A program made the position numbers and the translations under genes. From Trissonchulus latispiculum (taxonomy: Eukaryota; Nematoda; Enoplea; Enoplida; Ironidae), in the NCBI GenBank assembly GCA_030248195.1, contig JASAND010016413.1, positions 47,433 to 111,432 on the forward strand: a DNA stretch of 64,000 nucleotides, given 5' to 3'. The notes beneath the pieces were generated by a model. That model searched no databases, was not told where the DNA came from, and saw nothing but the letters and a program-made list of their open reading frames with translations. The first letter of the stretch is position 1. Each line of letters starts with the position of its first letter. Positions 22,586 to 33,674 of the stretch are shown here, piece by piece.

Positions 22586-23271
22586 CCGACACTGACTGTA
22601 TTCGCCATCGCCACCTGCCATCGACAAAAAGATCGTATTGTGACTTTAACTATTATGCATGTACTGATTTTTGCTGTGATTGTCTAGGTTTGAGCTCTGC
22701 TGTATTCTATGTTACTGTTGTCTTGTCGCTATCATGAACCCGTGTTGACTGGATGTTGCTATCTTTGTTTCGAAAAATTTTCCCCCCTAGTCGAACTTTC
22801 CCCCATTTTTTGTGGAGTGGAGTGTGGAGGCAGCAAATTCTGCTTACTGGCATTGAGAGTTTTTGGAAGAGTTCTAGAAGGAAATAATATTCAGATTTTT
22901 AAGAAGTTATCCTAAGAAGTTATTCGTATTAGTTGTGATTATCATTAATTGATTTGTAATCGTTATTTGTGGTCAAGATCTGATGAAGTTTAGTGACTTA
23001 GCTACTGGAGCATTTGGGACTTTCTTTCTGATGTTGATTTGAACATAGCTACCTAAAATTTGAATTCTTGATTGGTGAACAGTTTTGTACATGTTGTCCG
23101 AGAACTCTTTTGTGTGAATTCTGTATTTCTGTGACGTTATCTGAATTTCTGCGTGAGTACTTTTGATGGAGAAATTGAAAGGAAAATCGTCTGAGAGGAG
23201 CCTTGAGAAAAGCCCTAAAGTAATCAAAGTTGACCCCAAAAGTTACGTAAGGTCTCTCGACGTCAAACTGG

Positions 23272-23412
23272 GTCGGCTCTCTGACGAAAACAAAGAGAGC
23301 CGACGAAAACAGGTATACGGTAGAGAATCAGCGATTGGTCAACTAAAAAGTTAGAACGCCCTCTATCGGGGGTACGGCTGAAGTTCAGTTCGAAAAGAGA
23401 CCTGAACTTCAG
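23272..23412. other. Two perfect 11-bp stem-loops
   Basis: GTCGGCTCTCT (23272-23282)/AGAGAGCCGAC (23294-23304) and CTGAAGTTCAG (23378-23388)/CTGAACTTCAG (23402-23412). They lie toward the right end of the OTU/4-Cys segment and may be structured UTR or LTR-like sequence of that element. Confidence 0.6.
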
Positions 23413-24664
23413 TCTTGGGTTGGCAGTCACGCGAAGTGCGGTTTTACACTCTTGTCTCCGTTTTTGCACTGTGTTTCGGCTGATACGCCGTGGGCTTTGT
23501 ATAGCCTGTTGGATTGGATTTGGATTTGGGTCGCGAAGACCAGATACTCGGTGTAAGCCGGTATCAAACTTGGAGGATTTACTCGTCTGTGCTGCCAATA
23601 TTTTGTTTATACTGCCAACCCGGATTCCCCTGTATTTGCTGTGATTTCACCTTTGCCTTGCCAATCGCTGTCTCCACCGGATCCCATTGCCATTTGCTGA
23701 TCAGATCTTCCAGGAGGTAAACCAAAGAGTAAGACCCAGTCTGAGTTCAGAATTGAGAACGTTCAAAGAGTTTCTAAAAAGTAGGATTGTCGTATGTTCC
23801 TATGCTTCACACTGACTAGTGGTAACAATAATTGTATGTTGTTTATTTTGATGTCTACTCAAGGAATAATGTGTCATGCAAAAAATTAACCGACTTTTGA
23901 ACAGACTTGTTTTCAACCTAACCGATATCTTGAACTGCTTGTGATCAGTATTATTGTATTGTTTGGTAAATTGTCTGCAGTTTTATCCTTGTGTAACTAC
24001 GTACGTTAATGATTTACTAGCTATCTATATTAAAACCTTGTAAACCACAAACGACTAATTATGATTAGGTTTTTAGTTAGATATGGCAATTTTTAGATAA
24101 ACCAGTAACTTCGATTCAAACTGTATAAACCGACCATCGAACCCCTGGCATTGCGAGTAATCATATCATTGTGAACTTGGGAGGCTTAAAAGAGTTCAAC
24201 CAGTGCTATAGAATTCGGAGAACCAAGACTACTAGACCCCATTTTATTACATCAGTTTCAGTTTCAATTCCAATAACTGTAGATTTATTTTACTTTTAGT
24301 CTGAAGATCTTAATTAAAATCAGTTTCATCCTCCATATTTCGGTTTCAGGTCTGAGTTTGTTCAGTTTCAGCTCAAACTAGATTTTAAGTTTCAATCTTA
24401 AAAAGCCTAGTTCGAAAAGATAATAAATAAAATAAAATAACATAAATATGAATGGCAACTCTGTGAATTGCAACTACAAACTACGAAATCTAGCTTTTAG
24501 AAATTTTGAACTTGCAAAAAATTAGTTCAAGCCCAATTTTAAGTGTGGATCGGCCGGTTCCAACTTCTACCGGTTCCTTTTCCGGTTCTAAAAATCCTTC
24601 CGGTTCGGTTCCGGTTCTGGTTCCAACCGGTTCTAGTGGAACCGGCCCCACCTCTACTGATTGG

Positions 24665-27337
24665 TTAATTTTCGTGTGGGAGCAATCTTTCGCTAGAAAA
24701 ATTTTCGTTAACATAGGTTTTGGAGAAAATATGTACTACAATACAAGCTTCAGCGAATTCGCAAAAAAGGTCCCCATTTGAAATGTATGCAGGATGGAGG
24801 TGCTAGGAAAATTATGTTTATCAAAAATTTGCTGTCAGCTGACATTGCTTCAGAACCGTTAGGCCGAGAAGCAGAGTCGTCTGTTACGAATGATATTGAT
24901 TTGATAGTCAATGTTCAAGTTCTACAAGCTACAAAGCCTTCTCAAATCCCCTTTGGTTCGCCGTGAGCTCTATCCAATCTAGCGACCCATTCTAAAACTT
25001 GGCGGTTAGTGGGAGGGTACCACTTATGTGATGAGGTTCATAACAACAGTATTGTGCATCTGCCATGGGGAGCTGGCCATTCCTCTATGGTGTAGTGGTA
25101 GTCATCATTTGAGGTGGCACGCCTTGCATTCGGAGATGAGCACCGACTCCCTAGACCCTGACAATAGGGGGAGAGCTTTGCTGAGGTTACCTTTACCTAT
25201 TGCAGCTACCTGCATAATTGCACTTTGGAAGATAAATGCCTGCTAAGACGCCGTCTAGAGATATGATCCCTTCTCTTCTGTCGTCATCGCTCAACGGTGC
25301 TCCCATCAAAATGCGTAAATGTTCCACAGATGCAGGATCATAAAATCATAATTCGAACCCTCTAATGGATGGAATAGTGGTTAGCCACAGCAGGAACTCA
25401 GATCGCTCAAATTGTTCTGCGTTGTAGGAAGGGGCAGAAAGATTACTCCCTTTTCAGCTGCTAGACTGCCAAAACGGACTCATATTTACAAAGTTCCATC
25501 CCCCTCAAACAGGGGCTCTATATGAGAAAATGCTGTATTTACCGTAATCCTCTGGTTTAACATGAAAGAGGACTTCTGTAATCTGATTGGTTGTTGGTTA
25601 CAACCTGCCACCAAACGTGGGAACATTCACGAATTCTCGTCGGAGAAGTGTTATGCAATGACACCAAGCACAGAACCTCACTCATCTTTATAATGCAATT
25701 ACGCTGCCTTGAGATTGTACAAAATGGGCTATTTTAGATTTGAAAACGTGATTAGACTTCGAAAACTATTCAACTGAACCTGGGCAATGGAAGGTGAAAT
25801 TCGAACGTGCTATTTGAACCATCTCCGCGCTACCAAGAGTATACGACATACGTGGTATATTTTAAAGGAAGTAGGTTTAGGAAAGCTTGATAAGCATGAT
25901 ATGTGAATTTAGCTGACGGCTCGATCATGCAGTGGTAACCGTGTCTCATTGCAGTGCGGAAGGGCCGTGGTTCGATCCTTGGCAGCGCCAATTCTTTACT
26001 TTCCATCCTGAGTGAAAAGGCTGAACATTCCTCCTCACTTCACTGTCTTTTATGCATACATGTGCTTGCGGAGGGCTACTGGAGCTCCTCCTCCCAGAAT
26101 CCGGATTCTTCCGGTTTTAAGGGCAAACAAACCGAAAAATCCGGCTTTTCGGTGGTTTCACCCGGTCCACCCTTGAACATTTTTTCTCCTGTACATTTCC
26201 GCTCCTTGGTCATTGTTTGAGGGTACACAGTACCTGATGCATCCCGTTTTGGGCTTCCCCTCGGTCTTCTTGGATAACCATCACTCGGCAGAAGTGCTAC
26301 AACATAATAGTGATGTGACTGGCTCAACGGGTCTGTTCAGGTCAATTTTTGGACAAGGTCACCGGGTTTCGATTTCGATCCGGTCCTGCCCCGGTACACA
26401 ATTTGTTTTATGTGGAGTGGGGGTGAACTGTTCTATTCCATCCAACACAAGACAAGGTCATGTTGGACTAATCGGGTGGAATACCAGTGGCAAACAAGCG
26501 GAACCGTTTATAACAAAAACTTGGACCAATTGAAAATGAAATAACTTTGGCCAGAAATAATCTCCTCAGCAGTCAGGGATTGTGTTATCTTTACGCCAGT
26601 CCTAGTAGTGAACTTCGTTCTGTGCATAGGTTAACGCGGGAGGGGTCTGGGGGGTCCAAGCCCCCCCCCCCCGCACCCGGACAAGGTACAAGCCGTACAG
26701 ACTCTGGGGCCAAGGGATAACGAAAAAGTGACCAAGGGGTAAGCTAAAATAGCCGGAAAAAGTTTGCTTCTATACAAAACTTAAAAAACGGCTTAGCTCG
26801 AATTTTTAGCTCGAATTTTTTATTTTTCTTGAAAATTGGTCAAATTTTGAATTTTTTAATTTTAAATCCAAGATTTTGTTGCAAATTTTAAAATATCAGC
26901 TTCAGTTTTTCAAATAAAATTAACAAATTTATGCCACTTGAAAGAACGCAACTCGAACGTGTGTTTTTCTTAACTACATAGTTGCCACAACTTGATGTAT
27001 TATGTACTCTCTTACGAACCACTAGCATCCAATACCACTCTTACGATCAAATCAACCAATCAAAAAGACTCCAGTTGAAACAACTGAATTAATTGGAATC
27101 TAAACTGAACGACCGAGCAACTGAGCAACAACAAATTAACACGTCAGGTAACGCCAACTATTGCTATCTTATTAATTGCGAGTGGTCATTGCGAGTGGTA
27201 ATCCATATGTGGTATATAATCAGTCAGATCTATTTTAATGCTTCTTATGAAATTATTTTTACTCTTATCATGTCACGTTTACTAAAATCAATATAAATTT
27301 AATTCACATCGATGTTCAAATTCGTACGAAATTATAT
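24665..27337. other. Non-coding stretch; missing last exon of gene A not found here
   Basis: No match to the gene B final exon (LHKIMPCGDVAW... type) was seen. Contains one tRNA-like SINE head (25917-25990), a segment near 26093-26160 sharing CAGAATCCGGATT and AAATCCGGCT with 61133-61175, and a poly-C run at about 26670. Confidence 0.45.
25917..25990 (+). mobile_element. tRNA-derived SINE head or tRNA pseudogene
   Basis: An A-box-like ATGCAGTGGTAACCG and a consensus B box GGTTCGATCC (25969-25978) are spaced as in a tRNA, but the acceptor and anticodon stems do not pair well. It is followed by ...CTTTCCATCCTGA, a phrase also found after the tRNA-like unit at 30223-30308 (CTTTCCATCTGA), which points to a SINE body. 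Confidence 0.5.
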
Positions 27338-27344
27338 GGAAACG

Positions 27345-29118
27345 AGGGTCTTTTCTCGATTACCCACCCCCACCACTCAAAATCCTTAAACCTTGACCAA
27401 ATGAGCTAAAATTTGGTTAGGGTATGTTTCCGACCAGAGGTGAAACCGGGTCACTATTTGCTGACCCGGTGACCCGATAACACGGTCGACCTCTGACCCG
27501 GTGACCCGGTATTTTTGAAATTTCAGGTTTAAGCTTGGAAAATTAAAAATACTTATATATTGGGGTGCGGTGGGTGTTTTTTTACCTTTTCGACATTTTT
27601 GGCGTCTAAAATAATTAGGTTTTTGCAATTTTTTTCTTTCTTTAAAGTAGTAACATTGGAAAGTAAATATTGCATGGAAGCCGGAAAAAATCATAACTGA
27701 TTTGTATAATTTCACACTCAATGTGATGTGGTGAAGTAAACAAACAACATAGCTTTTTGAATCAAACAAATTCTAACAAAATTTTCGCCAAAGTCGTCAA
27801 ATCATCTAATTCTAATAATTTAGCTTAATATTAGCACTTTGGTGTTTTATCATTATATGTTTTAGTAAAATATTTATTTAGCTGTATGGCTGAGGTTTCA
27901 CTTAGCGGAGATTCTTTGAAAATATTCCTGCTGATGGCTTGGATTCAGACAGTATATTCTATAAATAAATCAATCATAACTCCATTAGTTCCTAAAGTAG
28001 TAAGCCATAACAATTAGAAAAATGCAAAGCAAAACTCAGCATATTATGTAAACCTTGTTTTGCTGAGATTTTCCTTATTGTCGAGATTTGAAACACACAG
28101 TCTGACCCCCTCCCTCCAAAAAATGATAGCAGCGGCGAAAAATCACTTACAGTAGACGGAGCATGGAGAATTTTAGATTTTAAATTAAAGAAGATTTCAG
28201 ACTCTCGGGGCACATGTAATAATTTTCATTTTGTATCATAGAGAAATAATGAAAAACGCCTGCCTGCAGTCACTAAGTCAAAGCCTTAGTCCGAAACAGG
28301 AGAGAGAGCCATATTTTCTTGATGTAATTTTCATTTTGTAGTTAAGATTTCATGCAATCATTGTAGTTTCAAACGTATAGATCAAAGCTTTACAGGATAT
28401 TACAAATATTATGAGGACACTACAGCGACAAGCATTTAAAAAACTACACGATTAAGTTAAGAATATTTCTATTGCTAGTTTTTGAGTAATTATTGAAGTT
28501 TTCAGTTGGTAAAATCTTGTAAAAACTCTGAAAGAATTCCTCCGATTAAATATACAGGGTCAAGACCGGGTCAGAGCTCCTGACCCGGTGACCCGGTTAC
28601 CCGGTTTCATCTCTGTTTCCGACTACGCTGAGTTCAAATATCGCAAAATTTTTCGGTTTCGCGGAATTCGATTTTTTTCGATTCGCAAGGGGGACCAAGG
28701 GGAACCGAAAATTTTTTGTCTTCGATTTTGCTGAAAAGTTGTATTTAGGAGTTTCGGGGTCGTAGAACACGAATCTGAAGTCCGTTTTTCGATTCATCTT
28801 TCCGTTGGCTCAGTATAAACTTACATGTTACAGTTACAGCTTATACTTAGCTAACGAAAAGCTGAACCGAGAAACGGACTTCGGATTCGTGTTCTACGAC
28901 CCCGAAAACCCCTATATACAACTTTTCAGCATAATCAAAGACAACAAATTTTTCTTTTCCCCTTGAGAATCGAAAAAATATCGAATTTCGCGAAAACGAA
29001 AAATTTTGGGATATTTGATCTCAGCGTAGTCGAAAACATACCCTGACCAAATTTTAGCCCATTTGATCAAGGTTTAAGGATTTTGAGCGGTGGTGGGGGG
29101 GTTATCGAGACAAGACCC
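27345..29118. mobile_element. Foldback (long inverted-repeat) element, interrupted by a hAT MITE
   Basis: Removing the 27435-28615 insertion leaves about 590 bp that is one imperfect palindrome. TTAAACCTTGACCAAATGAGC on the left mirrors the segment near 29064-29085. GGGGTCGTAGAACACGAATC (about 28757) mirrors GATTCGTGTTCTACGACCCC (about 28884). The centre lies near 28830, AT-rich and unpaired. Arms are about 290 bp. No coding capacity. Transcripts would form a long hairpin, the usual precursor shape for siRNA. Confidence 0.75.
27435..28615. mobile_element. hAT-type MITE with perfect 8-bp target-site duplication
   Basis: Terminal inverted repeats CAGAGGTGAAACCGGGT (left) and ACCCGGTTTCATCTCTG (right); both ends also carry TGACCCGGTGACCCGG subterminal repeats. 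It is flanked by TTTCCGAC at 27427-27434 and again at 28616-28623, an exact octamer as made by hAT transposases. Length is 1181 bp with no transposase ORF. Confidence 0.85.
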
Positions 29119-29283
29119 GGAAACGAATTAAACAGTTGAACATTAGATATATAGCAATGCAAAAATGTTTAGAGGAGTGAGCGGGAATTGCAACCCTTTG
29201 TAAACTTAAATTGATTAATTAAATTTAAAATTAATAAAAATAATCATAGACTGACATACGTTAATGCAAAGTTTGTCAACAGT

Positions 29284-29526
29284 CAACACCAACTGATAAC
29301 TTCTCATAAATTGTGCACAAAACATATGGCCAATTGCTGCACAAACCAGTCTTCATGCACAACTGCACAAATCAAGGTGTGACGTCGCATAAAGGTTTCA
29401 CAAGATTCATCTGTATTGCGCAATAGTTGGGAGTATATTGAAAGCTTTATGTCTAAAAGCTAGTCTACAATTTGTGCAGGCTTTATTGATTCGTGTCTCC
29501 CGCTTGAGCCTTACTTTGGAATAGAA
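29284..29526 (+). promoter_or_regulatory. Kinase B promoter and non-coding first exon
   Basis: Counterpart of 10876-11136. Conserved: CTGCACAAACCAGT, TTCATGCACAACTGCACAAA, ATTGCGCAAT (29415-29424), GGGAGTATATTG, AATTTGTGCAGG, CCCGCTTGAG and the donor GAA|GTAAG (29526/29527). The downstream acceptor at 29927 lies 5 bp before the start codon, so the 5' UTR is split as in gene A. Confidence 0.65.
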
Positions 29527-29932
29527 GTAAGATCTTCTCTTGTTGTGTCTAATTTTTGTTGTTATGAAATTTGTATTGATTATTTACTAAAAGTTCAATA
29601 AAACTTTGTTAAAACTCTCATCACATTTCCACTCAGTGAGACAGACGATTGCAATCGACAGTTTTAAACAGCACTAAGTGTGTAATAAGATTTTAAAATT
29701 TTATTGGTAAATGGTTGATTTGCTTGATTTGGTAAATAGCCTTGGGTCAAAACAAGACCAGGGAGCCAGTTTTAATCATCACAGAATCTTCTTTTCTAAA
29801 AGTCTTATGTTTCAAGGATGTAATTCTGTGTCTTCTCTGCCCTAACATCCACAGTCGTAAATTTTATTCCGTTAAATTTTACACCTTTCTGATAGAAATT
29901 ATGTGCTTAATTGTTGTAGACTTTTAGATACT

Positions 29933-32900
29933 ATGGTAGCCACGGCTGCAGACGCTCCAGCTGCTCAAGCGTGTACCACCTGTCCGCTGGAGTTGAGTCG
30001 ACTTGAGTCAATCCTGAACTCCGCCGTCGGAGCCCAGGGAAAGCTGACGGATGTCACCTGTCAGGGAATGGGCGAAGGAAAAGGATTTAATTCAATCATG
30101 ACCAGAATTAGCCTAAAGTGGGATACCACCCGATCTTCTGGTAACTACTAAAATTATTTGTTCAGACCTGCTATATATCAGTGTTTCACGTGAGCAATCA
30201 AAATCAGCAGTAGTCTCTGTGTGCAGCGTGATTGCTAAGTGGTTAAAGTTTAAAGTTGAAGTTGAAGACTGAAAATCAGCCAACTCAGGTTCGATCCCAC
30301 TCTGGGCATTTTTTGCAGCTTTCCATCTGATTTCTATTCACGCTTTTCACGCTTTTCATGAATTTACTAAACTTGTTTTGCGTAATCGAGAATGCCAATT
30401 AAGATATATTCCAGAATTTATAGACAACCCATTACAGATTAATACGAAACCGATTGCGGTTTACCCACACATTTAATATAAAGTTAAGCCCGGTTTGTAC
30501 TTGCCCGTTTGGCCGTCTGTCCGTTTGTGCGTTTGGGCGTAAGAAAATGTTCAACACTGCTCAACTTTTCTTACGCCCAAACGGACACCCCCATACGGAC
30601 AAACGGACAACTTCATTTCAATTGAGTCTACCCACAAACGGACAAACGCCCAAACGCCCAAACGGACAAACGGACAAGTATAAACCGGGCTTTAGCAAGA
30701 TATAGCTAGTGGAACACTTTTTCCAAACGGATTCAAAACAGGTCCTGCATCTATTACTTAAGCTGAACCTATAGTTTGAGAAATGTCAAAATTGTCAAAT
30801 TTCAGCTTGTTTCGAGTGTACCTCGGCTCCTCGGGTGACTGGATGGGCATCTAGGTTGAAGGTTATGAATTTTATTTAAGGGCCCGCGTTTTTTGGACCA
30901 CGGTAGCGTAGTGGCACTTTTTTCTTCCCTATCTTTCACGCCACAACAGTAGCACTGTTTTATAAACGATATTCATTTGAGAAGACCGTCTTAATTAGTT
31001 AATTTAATCAAATTAAATATAAACAAACTTTGGCTACCAAATTGGGCAGCTAATTCCTTTTTTGTCAAGGAAGACATGTCCACCATCTTAAATGGAACTG
31101 GTGTAATAATTAATTAATTAAAATTGTCAAATTTTTATTTTTAGGACTGGAAGTCTTGCCAAAAAGTGTGATTGTTAAACAGCCGACCAATGACAAGCTT
31201 CAAGATTTAGGAGAAGATTTCTCTACATTCAGTAAACCGGAAACTTCTCGCAATGTAAGACTGTAAGACTAAGAATGTCGAATTCCACTGTATTGTCTTA
31301 AGTTTTGATAAATTTATTTTTAAATTCGCAGTCGCTTCTGGGCAACCGCTGTGACGGTCTCAGTTTTCTTTCGTCTCGCAGAGCTGCACTCGGTCTGCAT
31401 CAGTCAGTCAGTGCGCTCGGGTTATATTATTCTTTCCAATATAAGACTGCTGGACTAGAGTGTTTAGTGTTTACCAGCCATGGACACTGATAACATAACC
31501 CGATCGACTGTTCTATGTTTAACTCCAACCACAGTTGTCACACTCTTATCTATTATGTACTCTTGCCTCATCTGTTTTCAGCTCCACAACTGTGAAGTCA
31601 GAGCTTATCAGTTTCTTCAAAAGAATGGAAAAGCTCCCTTCAAAATGCCTCGGTGCTACTACGCCGAAGAAATGACCGAATCCTCAGAAGGAATGATTAT
31701 TTTGGAAGATTTGTCCGAAATTGCCTGTTCCACGGAATTTATGAAATATCTCTCCGTGGAAAAGGTTGAAGCTTTGCTGGACGCTGTAGCCTCTCTGCAA
31801 AGTTTCAGTCTTAAAAATACCGACTGGGAAAACGTAGTTGGTATGCCGAATTTTTGACTTCAACAATTTGTATCTTTTTGAAAGAGAGTGTAACGAAATT
31901 TCTGAATTCTAAATGGGAACTGGAATTGACCGCGGCTATGGAATTTATTTAGAAATGGTTTCAGTGTGTTTTAGCTAATTCAATTTATCTACACCCTATT
32001 CGACTGAATTACCTTAAAATGAAATTAGAGTAAAAGTTGATAACTTAATGCTAAGACTCAATTTTCCCGATACACCTCGCAGCATCATACAGTTGTCACT
32101 GTATCCTACTGGATCCTTTGACTGACAGCAGTTTTGACAGAATCGTTTTTATCCACAATTAATAAATTATTAATTAATTAATCGTCTGAATTAATCCTGT
32201 TTCAGGCAAAGAACACATCACCCTTCAGCAGCAGATGATCGATATCTATGATGCCGGTATTGACTACGTTTTGACCAAATACGGAGATCGAGTTCACTTG
32301 GATAAACAGAAAGCTGAGCAACTTTTGGAAGAGTTTAAGGTAGGTACCTTTGCCTGACAGTTGTAGCGAGGACATTCCTGCTAGAGTCTCGACAATTGTA
32401 TAAAACTAAAGTCCAGTGCGCAAAAACCCTGCCGTTTTTGTGGTCGCTCAAACTAATTTCTTCATCAGCAAATGAAATTAGCAGCGCTGAAATTCAGGCG
32501 CCCAAAATAACAGATGTCTCTCGCAGACACTTTTTAAGGAACTGCTCTGATTTTTTATACACTCACTTGCGTACAGCACGTGTAATTAAAAGACGTTTTT
32601 GCTCAGGTGAGCATTGAACTAATGATCCAACTTATCTCACTTCGTTCGACTACGATAAAATTTGAGCTGACCAAGATATCGCCAAACCTGTGACGTAGCG
32701 TTGGCTTTTGTTGCCCAGTTGGTTAGAGCGTTGAGCAGAGAACCGCTGGTTCGAGTCCCCCTCTCGATGCCAGATTTTTTGGGACATTTGATGGTGTGCA
32801 TTTTTTTCTTCAGTAATTCATTATGAAGTACATATTCACCCTGCTGAGCAGAGTGACCTAATCTTTGATTTTTAAACATTCGGTAATCTTGCAATTGGGT

Positions 32901-33674
32901 ATAGCTATGGTGTGTTAAGTGCAACTTTAAAAATAAAGCTCAATGTTATTTACCGTAATTATAGAGATTAATAAGGGAAATTGCGGATCCAGAAAAATAT
33001 GGTCACTGTCCGGTTCTGGGTGACGGAGACAGTCAAGGAAATAATATACTGTGGAAGAAAAATTCCGAAGGCCTCCCTTCCGACGAGCTTGTTGCCATTC
33101 TAGACTTCCAGGTTCGAATCTCGTCTGATCATTATTTTTTTAAAGTTTTCAAGCTGCAGCATGTGCTGCCTTGAAAAGTGTTTTATGAAACTTAGGCGCT
33201 AGTGTTATGTTTTAATAAACCAATTGTTTAAACCATCCGAAAGGGTTCATAGGTACTGCATATGTCCGTTTATTTCAGCAAATACTGCTTACTGATATTT
33301 GTGCAAACTCATAATTTTGTTATTCTACTATCTTTACACTTATGTTTTGGATATTTCAGATGCTCCACAAGATCATGCCCTGCGGCGACGTGGCGTGGGC
33401 CATTTTATTCTTTCTGCCACCTGAAATCAGAAGAGCTAATGAAGATAGACTTTTTGAGCATTACTACAAAATCTTGACCCAAAAAACGGCCCCCGAACCT
33501 GTTCCGTTCAGTCTTGAAGACGTGAAAAAATCCTATCAAGATTTCATGCGATTTCAGGCCGTTTTCTTTCTCAGTTTCAGTCGGGGAATAATTGAAGTGT
33601 TTAAATTTGAAAATGCTGAAGAGCGAATTCTGGTCAGACTTAACGGGTTGCTTGATGATATTTTTGCAAATTAG
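29933..33674 (+). CDS. Kinase B: complete CHK/DUF1679 (ecdysteroid-kinase-like) gene, 390 aa, altered catalytic His
   Basis: Six coding exons: 29933-30140, 31145-31254, 31582-31840, 32206-32339, 32965-33111, 33360-33674; all borders are GT-AG, total 1173 nt. Exons 2 and 5 have exactly the same lengths as in gene A (110 and 147), and intron phases 1, 0, 0, 0 match at introns 1, 2, 4 and 5. Landmarks: GEGKGF; LPKSVIVK; LHNCEV; GMIILEDLS; GDRVHLDK; ILDFQ (residues 282-286). Where the family has HGD, gene B has DGD (Asp257-Gly-Asp259), with Asn264 kept. Exon 6 carries the C-terminal lobe (AWAILFFLPPEIRR, HYYKIL). Length fits the family (~400 aa). It may be an altered kinase, a pseudokinase, or active by a His-independent route. 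Its introns hold a SINE head, a MITE and a second tRNA-like unit. Confidence 0.85.
30223..30308 (+). mobile_element. tRNA-Ser-like SINE head in intron 1 of gene B
   Basis: Begins GCAGCGTG, has an A-box-like GCTAAGTGGTTAAAG, a GACTGAAAATC anticodon-arm-like segment (TGA in anticodon position), and a consensus B box GGTTCGATCCC (30288-30298). The stems are too mismatched for a working tRNA. The following CTTTCCATCTGA resembles the tail after 25990. Confidence 0.5.
30487..30692. mobile_element. 206-bp MITE with TA flanks, palindromic core and 8-bp micro-repeats
   Basis: Ends AGCCCGGTTTGTACTTG and CAAGTATAAACCGGGCTT are inverted repeats flanked by TA on each side (30485-30486, 30693-30694), as expected of Tc1/mariner-type MITEs. 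Inside is a perfect 18-bp stem, CGTTTGGGCGTAAGAAAA / TTTTCTTACGCCCAAACG. A run of AAACGGAC/AAACGCCC octamers fills the right half. Confidence 0.75.
32702..32772 (+). mobile_element. tRNA-like unit (SINE head or tRNA pseudogene) in intron 4 of gene B
   Basis: A good A box (TTGCCCAGTTGGTTAGAGC, 32711-32729), B box GGTTCGAGTCC (32748-32758) and a CCA-like end (GATGCCA). The acceptor stem GGC.../...GCC pairs only partly and the anticodon stem is poor. Confidence 0.5.

Larger units (their letters stand above)
16729..24656. mobile_element. 7.9-kb segment bounded by hAT-type inverted ends and near-identical 8-bp flanks
   Basis: Left end TAGAGGTGCGGCCGGTTC (from 16729) and right end GAACCGGCCCCACCTCTA (to 24656) are inverted repeats differing at one position. 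The flanking octamers are CTAATTGG (16721-16728) and CTGATTGG (24657-24664), 7 of 8 identical; 8-bp duplications are the hAT hallmark. CCGGTTCC-type repeats occur next to both ends but in the same orientation, not inverted. The interior holds an integrase-OTU ORF and two 4-Cys ORFs, but no recognisable hAT transposase. Alternative: a short hAT MITE at the right (about 24534-24656, with its own rough inverted end) and a truncated one at the left that coincidentally bracket the region. Confidence 0.45.

Noticed and set aside
25075..25150. A-box-like TATGGTGTAGTGGTAGTC as a tRNA gene
   Set aside because: No B box at tRNA spacing and no acceptor pairing.
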